A DNA stretch of 64,000 bases from an uncultured Gemmataceae bacterium (GTDB lineage: Bacteria; Planctomycetota; Planctomycetia; Gemmatales; Gemmataceae), in assembly GCA_937923405.1 (NCBI GenBank), contig CALDUY010000002.1, forward strand, positions 558,001 to 622,000. The letters run 5' to 3'. The notes under the pieces are model-generated. The model was not told the origin of the DNA and made no database searches. It was given only the letters and a program-made list of their open reading frames with translations. Numbering within the stretch: the stretch's first letter is position 1; the number at the start of each line of letters is the position of its first letter. Both the position numbers and the translations under genes were made by a program. Shown piece by piece: positions 44,031 through 52,231 of this stretch.

Positions 44031-44509
44031 ATGAGTCCCGGTGAACTGGCAATTTTGATGGATACACAAGCGCCGGCCTTGGTGCTGTACGCCCGGCAAT
44101 GGTGCGAAGCTGCCGAGGATGTCGTTCAGCAGGCGTTTCTGGCCTTGATTACGCAACGACCACCGCCGACTGATCCAGTAGGCTGGCTCTATCGCGTCGT
44201 GCGGAACCGCGCTCTGGACGAGTCCAAGCTACAGCGCCGACGACTCCGCTGTGAGTCGCAAGCCGCTCGCCAGGCCCGCTGGTTCGTCGAACCGCAGGTG
44301 GACGGTCTCGATGCTGACACTGCCGTCGCCGCCCTGGAGTCCCTGCCGCTGGAGCAACGCGAACCGATCGTGGCTCATCTTTGGGGGGGCTGAGCTTCGA
44401 GCAGATCGGCGAGTTGGTTGGCTGTTCGGCTAGCTCGGCTCATCGCCGCTATCAAGCTGGCCTTGCCCTGTTACGACAGAAACTGAGAGTCCCATGTCCG
44501 ACGACTTGA
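44031..44509 (+). pseudogene. ECF sigma factor interrupted by a frameshift at a G7 run
   Basis: Region 2 (EDVVQQAFLALI and GWLYRVVRNRALDESK) and region 4 (FEQIGELVGCSASSAHRRYQ) of an ECF sigma factor are both well preserved, but they are in different frames. The first frame stops at 44391-44393, just after seven Gs at 44383-44389; eight Gs would restore a continuous reading frame ending at 44509. Region 4 keeps full coding character past the break, so this is a recent mutation, a sequencing error, or slippage-controlled expression. The following TM-protein gene overlaps its end by 16 bp, as expected for a sigma/partner pair. Confidence 0.75.
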
Positions 44510-44865
44510 CCCGAACGCTGAGCCGATTCACCCCGTGCGCCACGTTGGATCGCGATACGATCATTTATCAAGCCGGACGCGCTTCGGTGCCGTCGCCGCT
44601 GCGTTGGAAGACTCTGTGCGCGATGCTGGCGTTGAGCCAAGTATTGACGTTGCTGTTCGTGTTCGTGCGACCGGAGCGATCGACTCCGCCTGCTCCAGTG
44701 ATCACTCCGCCGCCGCCAAGTTTCGTCCCGGTTCCGGGACTCACCGCCTGGCGGGATCGGCTAAGCCTGGATCCCTTGGCACCTCTGGCTTACGAAATCG
44801 ACCTATTCCCCGATGATCCGCCGTTGCGGGTGTCGGCATTGTTGAACGACTTTCCACTGGATTGA
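44494..44865 (+). CDS. Small TM protein, possible partner of the ECF factor
   Basis: 123-aa protein with a cytoplasmic N-terminus (about 1-45), one TM helix (about 46-66, MLALSQVLTLLFVFV) and a proline-rich outer part. Similar single-TM proteins commonly follow ECF genes in planctomycetes and may act as anti-sigma factors, but no zinc-binding HxxxCxxC motif is present. The start lies inside the 3' end of the sigma gene, so translation could depend on ribosomes that reach region 4. Confidence 0.55.
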   Translation: MSDDLTRTLSRFTPCATLDRDTIIYQAGRASVPSPLRWKTLCAMLALSQVLTLLFVFVRPERSTPPAPVITPPPPSFVPVPGLTAWRDRLSLDPLAPLAYEIDLFPDDPPLRVSALLNDFPLD

Positions 44866-44898
44866 CCCCAACACCATTTTCCCCAAGGAGGAGCCTGT

Positions 44899-46287
44899 AT
44901 GGCTCGAATGCTAATTCCCTGCGCGCTGGCCGTGTTGCTGGCTGGCCTGGTTCCCATGAGCGCCGCTCCGGTGCCGGAGTCGACCGAAACAGTGATTCGA
45001 CTGCAAGTCGCACCGATGGCCGCTCCGCGACCAGCGCTGAAGTATCAGTTGTTGCCCGAGGTTCACGAACTCCAGCCCGGTCAGGTGGTCCACAACTTCC
45101 TGAAATCGTTCATGGAGCAGAATTACTTCTTCTTCAATAAGGAAGCCGAGGAAAAACGCGAGCAGTACCTGACCATGCCGTTGGCGGATCTGCCGTTGAA
45201 AGAGATTCGCGCGAGCTACGGTACCAACTCTGGGCTGCGTCAGGCGGACTATGCTGCTCGGCTTGAGACAGTCGACTGGCAAATGCTGCCAATTCTGCGA
45301 CGTGAGGGAATCAACGCCCTCTTGCCCGAGGTGCAACAACTGCGTCGGCTGGCCGCCGCGCTGAAGGTGCGCTTCCGTCTGGAAGTCGCCGAGAAACGCT
45401 TCGACGATGCCGTGCGCACGGCAAAAACGATGCTCGCCCTGTCGCGTGCCCTCGGCGAACATCCCACGCTGATCGCGGCGCTAGTTGGGGTGGCTATAGC
45501 GAACATGGCCATCGGTCCGATCGAGGAGATGATCGAGCAGCCTGGCTCGCCGAACCTCTACTGGGCTTTGACGAGCCTGCCCGACCCGCTCGTCGAGCTC
45601 CGCAAGGTAATGCAGGGCGAACGATTACTGATGGGCAAGCTGCTGGAGAGTTTTGAGGATCCCTCGCCACAATCGGCAGAACAGCTCGACCGTCTGATTC
45701 AAGAGCTGGACAGGACGTTCAAGAACCAGGTGGATAAGTTCGATGCCGCGAAGTACGTCAAGAAGAAGGTTGCTGATTCGGGCCAGCTGAAGGCGGCGCG
45801 ACAACGGTTGATCGACGCTGGCTGCGACGCCAAACAAGTCAACGCCTACTTGTCCGAACAGGTGATCCTAGCCGATGAGTATCTAACCTTCCTGGCGGAG
45901 CGTGATGAGCTGGCCAAAGCGATCCTGTTGCCGCATTACCAGATGCAAACCGTCCTGGCGGGGCACCGAGAGAAAGCCTCCGAGGAAGGACTGTTTCTCG
46001 GTCTAATTCCAGCCATCCGCAAGGTCAAGCTCATTCACTCGCGTTTGGCACAGCGGCTAGCGCTACTCCGTGTCGTCGAATCGCTGCGCCTGCATGCTGC
46101 CGAGCGGGGTGGGTTCCCGTCCAAACTCGACGAGGTACGCGTACCTCTGCCCGACGATCCGGTGACCGGCAAGCCGTTCCAGTACCGGCTCGAAGGTGGC
46201 AAAGCCATCCTCCAGGGGACGCCGGCTCACGGAGAGGAAAAGAATCCCGTTTGGAACGTGCGCTACGAACTGACCTTGCGAAAGTAA
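44899..46287 (+). CDS. Secreted helical protein of unknown function
   Basis: 462-aa protein with a signal peptide (about 1-23, ending SAA). The mature part is mostly helical, with segments such as LRREGINALLPEVQQLRRLA and ALLRVVESLRLHAAERGGFP; the last one resembles a pattern common in planctomycete secreted proteins of unknown function, followed by PDDPVTGKPFQYR. No catalytic motif recognised. ATG 44899 follows AAGGAGGAG. It lies 33 bp after the TM-protein gene and may share its transcript. Confidence 0.75.
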   Translation: MARMLIPCALAVLLAGLVPMSAAPVPESTETVIRLQVAPMAAPRPALKYQLLPEVHELQPGQVVHNFLKSFMEQNYFFFNKEAEEKREQYLTMPLADLPLKEIRASYGTNSGLRQADYAARLETVDWQMLPILRREGINALLPEVQQLRRLAAALKVRFRLEVAEKRFDDAVRTAKTMLALSRALGEHPTLIAALVGVAIANMAIGPIEEMIEQPGSPNLYWALTSLPDPLVELRKVMQGERLLMGKLLESFEDPSPQSAEQLDRLIQELDRTFKNQVDKFDAAKYVKKKVADSGQLKAARQRLIDAGCDAKQVNAYLSEQVILADEYLTFLAERDELAKAILLPHYQMQTVLAGHREKASEEGLFLGLIPAIRKVKLIHSRLAQRLALLRVVESLRLHAAERGGFPSKLDEVRVPLPDDPVTGKPFQYRLEGGKAILQGTPAHGEEKNPVWNVRYELTLRK

Positions 46288-46321
46288 ACGACCACATTAA
46301 CCTGCCAAAATGACACCCAAG

Positions 46322-46355
46322 ACGTGCGCGGTGTGTCGGCCTACACCGCACACGT
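46322..46355. terminator. Strong hairpin between convergent genes
   Basis: Arms 46322-46334 and 46343-46355 pair over 13 bp with a single G-T wobble; loop of 8 nt. It sits between the end of the 462-aa gene and the end of the small minus-strand gene, so it may stop transcription in both directions. T tracts are short on either side. Confidence 0.5.
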
Positions 46356-46366
46356 TTGGGAGAGGT

Positions 46367-46546
46367 TCAACTCTGCTGCACGGACTGATTGGAGCGTTTA
46401 CGTCGCTTCCGCGCGATCAGTTTTTTCTCACGGGTGGTCGCTAATCCATCAGTAGTTTCCGAGAGTTGACGAGCTTTCCAGCGTTCCTTCCAGTCCCGAA
46501 GCGAGGTGCGAAACAAAGTGGAAGTCGTCGGTTGCGATTGCCTCAT
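46367..46546 (-). CDS. Small basic protein, hypothetical
   Basis: 59-aa reading frame, rich in Arg and Lys (TREKKLIARKRRKRSNQ near the end), with ATG 46546 and CAGGAG about 12 nt upstream. Its size and charge recall small RNA- or DNA-binding proteins, but I recognise no family. It is supported only by the ribosome site, the charge pattern and the hairpin after its stop. Confidence 0.4.
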   Translation of the reverse strand: MRQSQPTTSTLFRTSLRDWKERWKARQLSETTDGLATTREKKLIARKRRKRSNQSVQQS

Positions 46547-46745
46547 CTTGCGCTAAAACTCCTGCAAAATCGAACGCTGTAATCAGCGAAGTTATTTGCT
46601 GAAACCGTACCGCAAGTTTTGTGCCGAGGTGGCCTATGACAGCGCATGCCTTGACTTCGCCCGTGTGGTCGTTATGGTGAACATCTCATCCTCAACGTAG
46701 GGTATCGACTTCGGTTCCGCTGTTGACGCGAGGAGGAGGCTGTCC

Positions 46746-47111
46746 ATGGATTCCTACCGCTTAATTTCGGTTTCGCGTCAGCAGGATGTTTATTGTGTCC
46801 GCCTCAAGCAAGCGCGTCTGGAAGAGATCGACATCACCGACTTAGGCTACGAGATTCTTTCCCTGTGCTCGGAACCAGGATGCAAACTAGCTTTGAGCCT
46901 CGGCCCAGAGCCTCCCTACTGTCTCTATAGCGTCTTTTTGGCCAAGTTAATCGCTATCCGCAACGCGCTGCAGAAGAACAATGGACGCCTGGTGCTATGT
47001 GAGGTGGGACCGAACGCCTACAGTGTCTTCGAGGCCACCAAGCTCGACAAGGAATTCACCTTTGCCGCCAACTTCAACGAGGCAGTGGCACATCTCAACG
47101 GGGAAAGTTAA
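46746..47111 (+). CDS. STAS-domain protein, anti-sigma antagonist-like
   Basis: 121-aa single-domain protein of the SpoIIAA/RsbV type. Strands and helices follow the STAS pattern: CVRLKQARLEEIDITDLGYEI, then LYSVFLAKLIAIRNALQKN where the phospho-serine loop is expected, and GRLVLCEVGPNAYSVFEATK. In related planctomycete proteins the loop reads LSSAALGKL; here it is LYSVFLAKL, so one of the two serines is lost. It could be a substrate of RsbU-like phosphatases such as the one at 2625. ATG 46746 follows GAGGAGGAGG. Confidence 0.75.
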   Translation: MDSYRLISVSRQQDVYCVRLKQARLEEIDITDLGYEILSLCSEPGCKLALSLGPEPPYCLYSVFLAKLIAIRNALQKNNGRLVLCEVGPNAYSVFEATKLDKEFTFAANFNEAVAHLNGES

Positions 47112-47156
47112 TCAGAAAAAGAACAAGGATAAACTCAAGCAAACATGGGCGTATAG

Positions 47157-47228
47157 TTGCGGCGACAGGATTTGAACCTGTGACCTCCAGGTTATGAGCC
47201 TGGCGAGCTACCACTGCTCCACGCCGCG
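47157..47228 (-). tRNA. Initiator tRNA-Met (CAT anticodon)
   Basis: Cloverleaf of 72 nt without an encoded CCA. The acceptor stem pairs GCGGCG with CGCCGC, leaving the first C opposite A, the C1-A72 mismatch that marks initiator tRNA. The D arm is GAGCAGTGGTAGCTC, the anticodon loop CTCATAA sits on stem CCAGG/CCTGG, and the T arm is CAGGTTCAAATCCTG. The anticodon stem has A-T at 29-41, so it lacks the full three G-C pairs of E. coli tRNA-fMet. Confidence 0.92.
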
Positions 47229-47421
47229 ATTCGTTTGCTTCGCGCAAACCACACCTCTAATATACGTTCCTGGTCACGCTAGACAAGAGTGATATTTTCA
47301 TTCGGTTGGTTTTCGTTAGCAATCCCTTAAGGAAATCGCTTCATTCTTGCCTTTCTGTTTGGAGCGCGTCACCGGAGGGGTTACGCCCTCTGCTCGGATC
47401 GGGGTAAGCGTTCCATCTGAG

Positions 47422-47485
47422 CGGAGGACGTAAGTCCTCTGTGTAGTTGGTGCGAAACACGGAGGGCTGACGCCCGCCGCTGGGA
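47422..47485. repeat. Copy of the GGACGTAAGTCC repeat
   Basis: CGGAGGACGTAAGTCCTCT (47422-47440) followed by GGAGGGCTGACGCCCGCCGC, matching the arrangement at 35251-35315. It fills most of the gap between the tRNA and the kinase-like gene; nothing else was seen in 47229-47421 except the related GGAGGGGTTACGCCCTCTGC. Confidence 0.6.
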
Positions 47486-47491
47486 AAAGGA

Positions 47492-48490
47492 TCAGTTCAC
47501 CGCCTCTCTGAGTCGAGCAAAGCACTCGTCCCAGTGGATTGCCGGAGCCAGCAACAAGCTCCGTCCCAGTCGTCGCGCGATCTGTCGTTTCGATTCCTCT
47601 CGCAGATAGTCCACCGGACTAGTACCGTCGATTCGAGCCAAGAGACAAACCCCTAGATGGAGAAATCCGCGTTGCAAACAACGGGTTGTGTCGAACGACC
47701 GCACCTCGGCTTGATAAGCGTTCCAGATGGGGGCGATTAGTTGCTCAAACTCGGTCCAGCGAGCATGATAGATGGCCTTGAGCAGCAGATGAGAGAAGAA
47801 GAACCCCAGATCCATCGCCGGGTCGCCGTCGTGGGCGGTTTCGTGATCGACCAGCGTGATGCCCTGAGCATGCACTAGGAGATTCTTCGGGCTGAAATCG
47901 CCGTGGCACAGTGCTTCGGTAGTGCCGAGCATTTGTTCGATCACTGCCTGGATCGGTAGCCGCAGATCTGGATGCCGTTCTTGAATGCGGCGGTAGAACG
48001 GCTCAACGCGGAGCTGGTCGAAAACGCGCCGATCAGCAACCGTCCGCCGTAACTCGGGCCGTTGGGCCGTGGTCTCGTGAATCAGTCCCAGCAGGGTTCC
48101 GACTCGCGAGCCGGTTGCCAAGTCGATTTCTCCTTTTAACAACAATTGTTTCCACGAGCATGCCTCGATCGGGGCATGCTCCATCGCATAGACGTAGTGT
48201 TGCTGATCGCTGAAGAGGATGCGAGGAATGGCACCGGCTGGCAACAGTTCGCTCAGCATCCGCTGTACGTCTTGTTCACGATAGATGCGTTCCAGGTCAG
48301 AGAACCAGTCCTCGCGAGTTTGCAGGCGAGGCCGCGATTGCTTGACAACCAATAGACGCTCTGCTTGACGCACGCGCAGCACCACATTAGAGACGCCACC
48401 CGACAGCGTCTCCACCTTGGCTGGGGACGTGTCTATCCAGCCCATTCGGTGTAGGTAGTCCAGGGCGTTGGCCTCGGTCAGCTCCCACAT
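47492..48490 (-). CDS. Aminoglycoside-phosphotransferase-family kinase
   Basis: 332-aa small-molecule kinase of the APH/choline-kinase fold. The catalytic loop CHGDFSPKNLLV and the metal-binding LVDHETAHDGDPAMDLG are intact; the N-terminal lobe has LLVVKQ as the ATP-lysine strand. The DHE form of the metal motif resembles methylthioribose kinase, but no methionine-salvage neighbours are present, so the substrate stays open. It follows the 512-aa gene by 6 bp in a galE-led unit. Confidence 0.85.
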   Translation of the reverse strand: MWELTEANALDYLHRMGWIDTSPAKVETLSGGVSNVVLRVRQAERLLVVKQSRPRLQTREDWFSDLERIYREQDVQRMLSELLPAGAIPRILFSDQQHYVYAMEHAPIEACSWKQLLLKGEIDLATGSRVGTLLGLIHETTAQRPELRRTVADRRVFDQLRVEPFYRRIQERHPDLRLPIQAVIEQMLGTTEALCHGDFSPKNLLVHAQGITLVDHETAHDGDPAMDLGFFFSHLLLKAIYHARWTEFEQLIAPIWNAYQAEVRSFDTTRCLQRGFLHLGVCLLARIDGTSPVDYLREESKRQIARRLGRSLLLAPAIHWDECFARLREAVN

Positions 48491-48496
48491 GGCTGC

Positions 48497-50035
48497 TCAC
48501 TTGTAAAAGCGGATTCCGCCGGTCTCAGTTTGGACCCAGTTGGGCAGCAGCAGTTTCTTTGGCTCCGAGGACCACTTGACCCGCTCGGCTCCCTTGCCGG
48601 CATGGCCCTCGACACGAAGGCGATAGCTGGAGTTTGGAGTCCACTTGCTGATGTCGAATTGGACGACGAGAGTATCCGTGCCGTCCCAACCAGCTAGCCA
48701 ACTACCGAGGTTCTTGGGTTGGATAGGATAGCGTTTGGTCTCGGCGACAAAGCCGAACCGGCCCAGACGTTCGACGACCAGTTCAGGAGCCTCGAAGACA
48801 GCGGGGCCAGGTGTTTGCAGCGATAGCCAGAAAGTCAAGGTCTTGTCTTGTCGGCTCAGATCGCGCAAACAAGCGCAAAAGCCTGGGGGATTTCCGGTCA
48901 GCGCGGTGTACTGCTCCGGCGAGGCGATAGAGCAGAGGGCCTGAGCCAGTTCATCGCGAGCCTCGCCAGGCTGACTGTCCTTGTAGGCTTGCACCAAGCG
49001 ATTCAGAGCGGTTGGCAAATAGGTTTTGCCCGATTCGCTCAGGCGAACCAGGGTGCGAGCCAATTCACCACGTATCCCCTCTTCTTTCTCGCTTAAAGCG
49101 TTAGCCAGCCTATCGAGTAATTGTTCCTGCTCGGAACGCGGCATCGGCACCGCGCCACGCTGACAGTCGGCGGTGTTGGGCCACAGCGTGATGCGTTCGC
49201 CCAGCAAGCGCGTCGCGCGAATCCGATCGCCAATCAGACGGTTAGTATCACAAGCGATGGTGGCGAGATAAGCTCGGCCCGAGGGAGTCGAGAAGACCGG
49301 GGAGAGTAGCCGTGGCGCGTCGCCTTGGTTCAACTCGGCATAGAGACAGACGGCCTTCCAGCCGCTCTCCGGAGTGGCCGCCTCGAAGATCCAATCGAAT
49401 ACGTCCAGCTGCAAATGATCCCAGCCAGCTGGCGATTCATCACTCCCTGGAGGCAGGGCAGCGAACTCCGCCTTACGGGCCTGAATCCAACCCAACAAGG
49501 CTTCTGTTCGTCGGGCAGGTCGGCCAATGCGGCGATAAGCGTTCAATTGATCGACGGCGGTCAGATCCTGACGAACGCGATTGACCAGAACCGCCCAACG
49601 CACCTTTGGCAGGGCACGCAATTGGCCGTTCGGTCCAATCGGAGCCACGGTGACGCGATCCTCACCACACATCCGCAGACCACCGGGCAGCAGCCTCCAT
49701 TCCTGCTTGTGCTGTTCGAGAAAGAGCAACGCCTGGGCGATCTGACGGGGCCGCGGTTTTTTGCGGGCTAGATCAGGTTCTTCGTAGGAGGTCATTTGCT
49801 CGGCGGTAAGACCAACGGGAGCGAGGATGGTCTCGGCAGGCATCTTGCCACGCAGACAACTCAAGACGCGAAACTGAGTCGGCACCAACGGATCGAGAGG
49901 CACGGCCAGTACCACGGTCGGTGCATCAATACAGAGGCGTCGGAGGGGCACACCCTCCTGAACCGGAGTGTTCTCACCACGAACCGAGGTCAGAAACAAC
50001 ACCGATCCCAGGGCGAACGGGAGGAACCACTTCAT
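48497..50035 (-). CDS. Secreted protein of unknown function with helical repeats
   Basis: 512-aa protein with a signal peptide (about 1-20). The middle (about 240-380) is helical and repeat-like (HEAT-type in appearance, for example EQEQLLDRLANALSEKEEG and ELARTLVRLSES), and the end (about 400-512) is beta-rich. An early part with PTQFRVLSCLRGKMP resembles planctomycete proteins that measure or bind something at the surface, but no family is recognised. It lies between galE and the kinase-like gene, 29 and 6 bp away. Confidence 0.7.
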   Translation of the reverse strand: MKWFLPFALGSVLFLTSVRGENTPVQEGVPLRRLCIDAPTVVLAVPLDPLVPTQFRVLSCLRGKMPAETILAPVGLTAEQMTSYEEPDLARKKPRPRQIAQALLFLEQHKQEWRLLPGGLRMCGEDRVTVAPIGPNGQLRALPKVRWAVLVNRVRQDLTAVDQLNAYRRIGRPARRTEALLGWIQARKAEFAALPPGSDESPAGWDHLQLDVFDWIFEAATPESGWKAVCLYAELNQGDAPRLLSPVFSTPSGRAYLATIACDTNRLIGDRIRATRLLGERITLWPNTADCQRGAVPMPRSEQEQLLDRLANALSEKEEGIRGELARTLVRLSESGKTYLPTALNRLVQAYKDSQPGEARDELAQALCSIASPEQYTALTGNPPGFCACLRDLSRQDKTLTFWLSLQTPGPAVFEAPELVVERLGRFGFVAETKRYPIQPKNLGSWLAGWDGTDTLVVQFDISKWTPNSSYRLRVEGHAGKGAERVKWSSEPKKLLLPNWVQTETGGIRFYK

Positions 50036-50064
50036 GAAACGCTACTCCAGAAGAGAAACGAATT

Positions 50065-51057
50065 CTACTCATGATAACCGCGCGGGTGCCGGCGATGCCA
50101 GTTCCAAGCCGAAGAAACGATCGATTCCAGATCAGGAAACTCAGGCTGCCAACCGAGAAGCTGTCTGGCTCGGTCGGCCTGGGCGACAAGAAATGGAGGA
50201 TCGCCCGGTCGCCGCGCTGCTTCCACCACGGGGACCGACTGACCGGTGATACGCTCCGCCGTCTGGATCACCTCGCGGACCGAATGCCCTTGTCCCGTGC
50301 CCAGATTGCAGACGATTGGCTGGTTTTCCGACAACCGTTCCAGGGCCAGAACGTGAGCCTGAGCTAGATCCTCGACATGAACGTAGTCGCGCACACAGGT
50401 GCCGTCTGGTGTGGGATAGTCCGTCCCGTAAATCTGAACGTGAGGACGCTGCCCCAACACCGCCTGTAGGACGATTGGGATCAGGTGCGATTCTGGAGTA
50501 TGGTCCTCGCCGATGTCTCCGGAGCGGTGCGCCCCTGCCGCGTTGAAGTAGCGCAGCAGAGCCACCCCCCAACTGTAGGCCGCGGCATGGTCGAGAATGG
50601 CTCGTTCCACGGCCAGCTTAGTGTTGCCGTAGGGGTTGATCGGCCGCTGTGGCGTTTCCTCATCGATCGGCACACGATCTGGCAGGCCGTAGGTGGCACA
50701 AGTGCTGGAGAAAACTAGCTTCTTGATGCCGTGGCGTCGCATCTGTTCCAGCAGCACCAGTGAGGCGATGACGTTGTTCCGATAGTACAACGCTGGATTC
50801 CGCACCGACTCCGGCACCAGAGCCGAAGCGGCAAAATGGACGATGGCCTCGATCTGATGGACGACCAGCAAATGATCCAGTCGCGACTCGTCGCGCAAGT
50901 CGCCGACAAGGAGGCACTCGTCGGGAAGGCTCTGCCGATGGCCCGTCGAAAGGTTATCGATCGCCCAGACTTGATGACCGGACTCCAGTAGCAGTCGCAC
51001 GGTGTGACTGCCAATATATCCCGCTCCGCCGGTTACTAGGACGCGCATTTGTTTCAT
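50065..51057 (-). CDS. galE: UDP-glucose 4-epimerase
   Basis: Interconverts UDP-glucose and UDP-galactose for surface sugars. The 330-aa extended SDR has NAD-binding TGGAGYIGSH, FSSTCATYG with the active-site region, and catalytic YGNTK. A start at 51048 (ATG) is possible in place of 51057; neither has a good ribosome site. It heads a minus-strand unit with the secreted protein and the kinase-like gene. The 188 bp upstream (51058-51245) is AT-rich and holds no gene. Confidence 0.95.
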   Translation of the reverse strand: MKQMRVLVTGGAGYIGSHTVRLLLESGHQVWAIDNLSTGHRQSLPDECLLVGDLRDESRLDHLLVVHQIEAIVHFAASALVPESVRNPALYYRNNVIASLVLLEQMRRHGIKKLVFSSTCATYGLPDRVPIDEETPQRPINPYGNTKLAVERAILDHAAAYSWGVALLRYFNAAGAHRSGDIGEDHTPESHLIPIVLQAVLGQRPHVQIYGTDYPTPDGTCVRDYVHVEDLAQAHVLALERLSENQPIVCNLGTGQGHSVREVIQTAERITGQSVPVVEAARRPGDPPFLVAQADRARQLLGWQPEFPDLESIVSSAWNWHRRHPRGYHE

Positions 51058-51245
51058 CTAGACAGTAGTCAGTAGGGGAGGATACGAGAAGTTGATCTAT
51101 GCAGTAGCGGCGAAATTATCTGTTAGCTTTTGAACCAAAATTCGATCACATATAGACATAATTTATATCTAAAAAGTGATTTTACAACCAAAAACTACTC
51201 TCACACTTTAATCTAATTGCCGACTACTGTTTCCTGTCTGCTTAC

Positions 51246-52181
51246 CTAATTCGTGATTCCCTTGGTGATGCCGAGGAACACGTCTTCCAGGTCGATTTCT
51301 TCCTCCTTGAACATCTTTAGGCGGAAGCCGTTTTTCAAGAGTAGATCGACGAGAAAGGCACCGTCCTCGACACCGTCGGCGAGCGTGACTCGCAAACAGT
51401 GCTGCTCCGGCACGTCCTCGACTTTGAGTACGTTTAGATGGGTTTCCAGATGCTCGCGAGCCTTGGCGTTGAGATCGTTGGACACGGCGACAAGGTAGAC
51501 GGTGTTCTTACGTACTTGCTGAATGGCGGACTCGACGGTGCCATCGAAAATCAGCACGCCGCGTTCGATGATACCGATCTTGTTGCAGATGTCGGCTAAC
51601 TCGGGCAGGATGTGGCTGGATACCATGATGGTCTTGCCCATCTTGCGAAGTTCCTTGAGCAAGGCCCGCATCTCGATTCGAGCGCGCGGATCCAAGCCGC
51701 TGGCTGGTTCGTCCAAGAGCAGCACTTGCGGGTCGTGCAACAACACCCGAGCCAGACCGAGACGTTGCGTCATGCCGCGCGACAGACTAGTCACCAAGGC
51801 ATCGCGCTTGTAGCCCAGATCGACGAGTTCAAGAACCTGCTCACACTTGCGACGACGAGCCGGGCCATCGATACGATAAGCGGCAGCAAAGAATTCCAGG
51901 TACTCGATCACCTTCATATCGTCGTAGACGCCGAAGAAGTCGGGCATGTAGCCCATCGAACGGCGAATTTCCTTGGCGTTGTTGTAGATCGAGTAGCCGC
52001 ACACCGTGGCTTCCCCCCAACTGGGGTTGAGCAACGTCGCCAGAATGCGCATGGTCGTGGTCTTGCCCGCACCATTGGGGCCGATGAAGCCGTAGACATC
52101 CCCCTTCTCGAGTTTCAGCGTGAGATCTTTCAGGGCGTACAACTCTCCGTACATCTTGGTCAGATTGCGAGTCTCGATCAT
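51246..52181 (-). CDS. ABC transporter ATP-binding protein
   Basis: 311-aa ATPase with Walker A GPNGAGKTTT, signature LSRGMTQRLGLAR, Walker B VLLLDEPASGLD and switch His in VSSHILPE. A C-terminal extension of about 90 residues (about 220-311) is typical of ATPases for drug, Cu or gliding-type exporters. The partner permease is not next to it; the large membrane protein 50 bp upstream may be the associated component. Confidence 0.93.
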   Translation of the reverse strand: MIETRNLTKMYGELYALKDLTLKLEKGDVYGFIGPNGAGKTTTMRILATLLNPSWGEATVCGYSIYNNAKEIRRSMGYMPDFFGVYDDMKVIEYLEFFAAAYRIDGPARRRKCEQVLELVDLGYKRDALVTSLSRGMTQRLGLARVLLHDPQVLLLDEPASGLDPRARIEMRALLKELRKMGKTIMVSSHILPELADICNKIGIIERGVLIFDGTVESAIQQVRKNTVYLVAVSNDLNAKAREHLETHLNVLKVEDVPEQHCLRVTLADGVEDGAFLVDLLLKNGFRLKMFKEEEIDLEDVFLGITKGITN

Positions 52182-52231
52182 AAAACGGTTCCGCCGAACT
52201 TCGAGATAGAGAAGAAAATTATACTGCTGAT

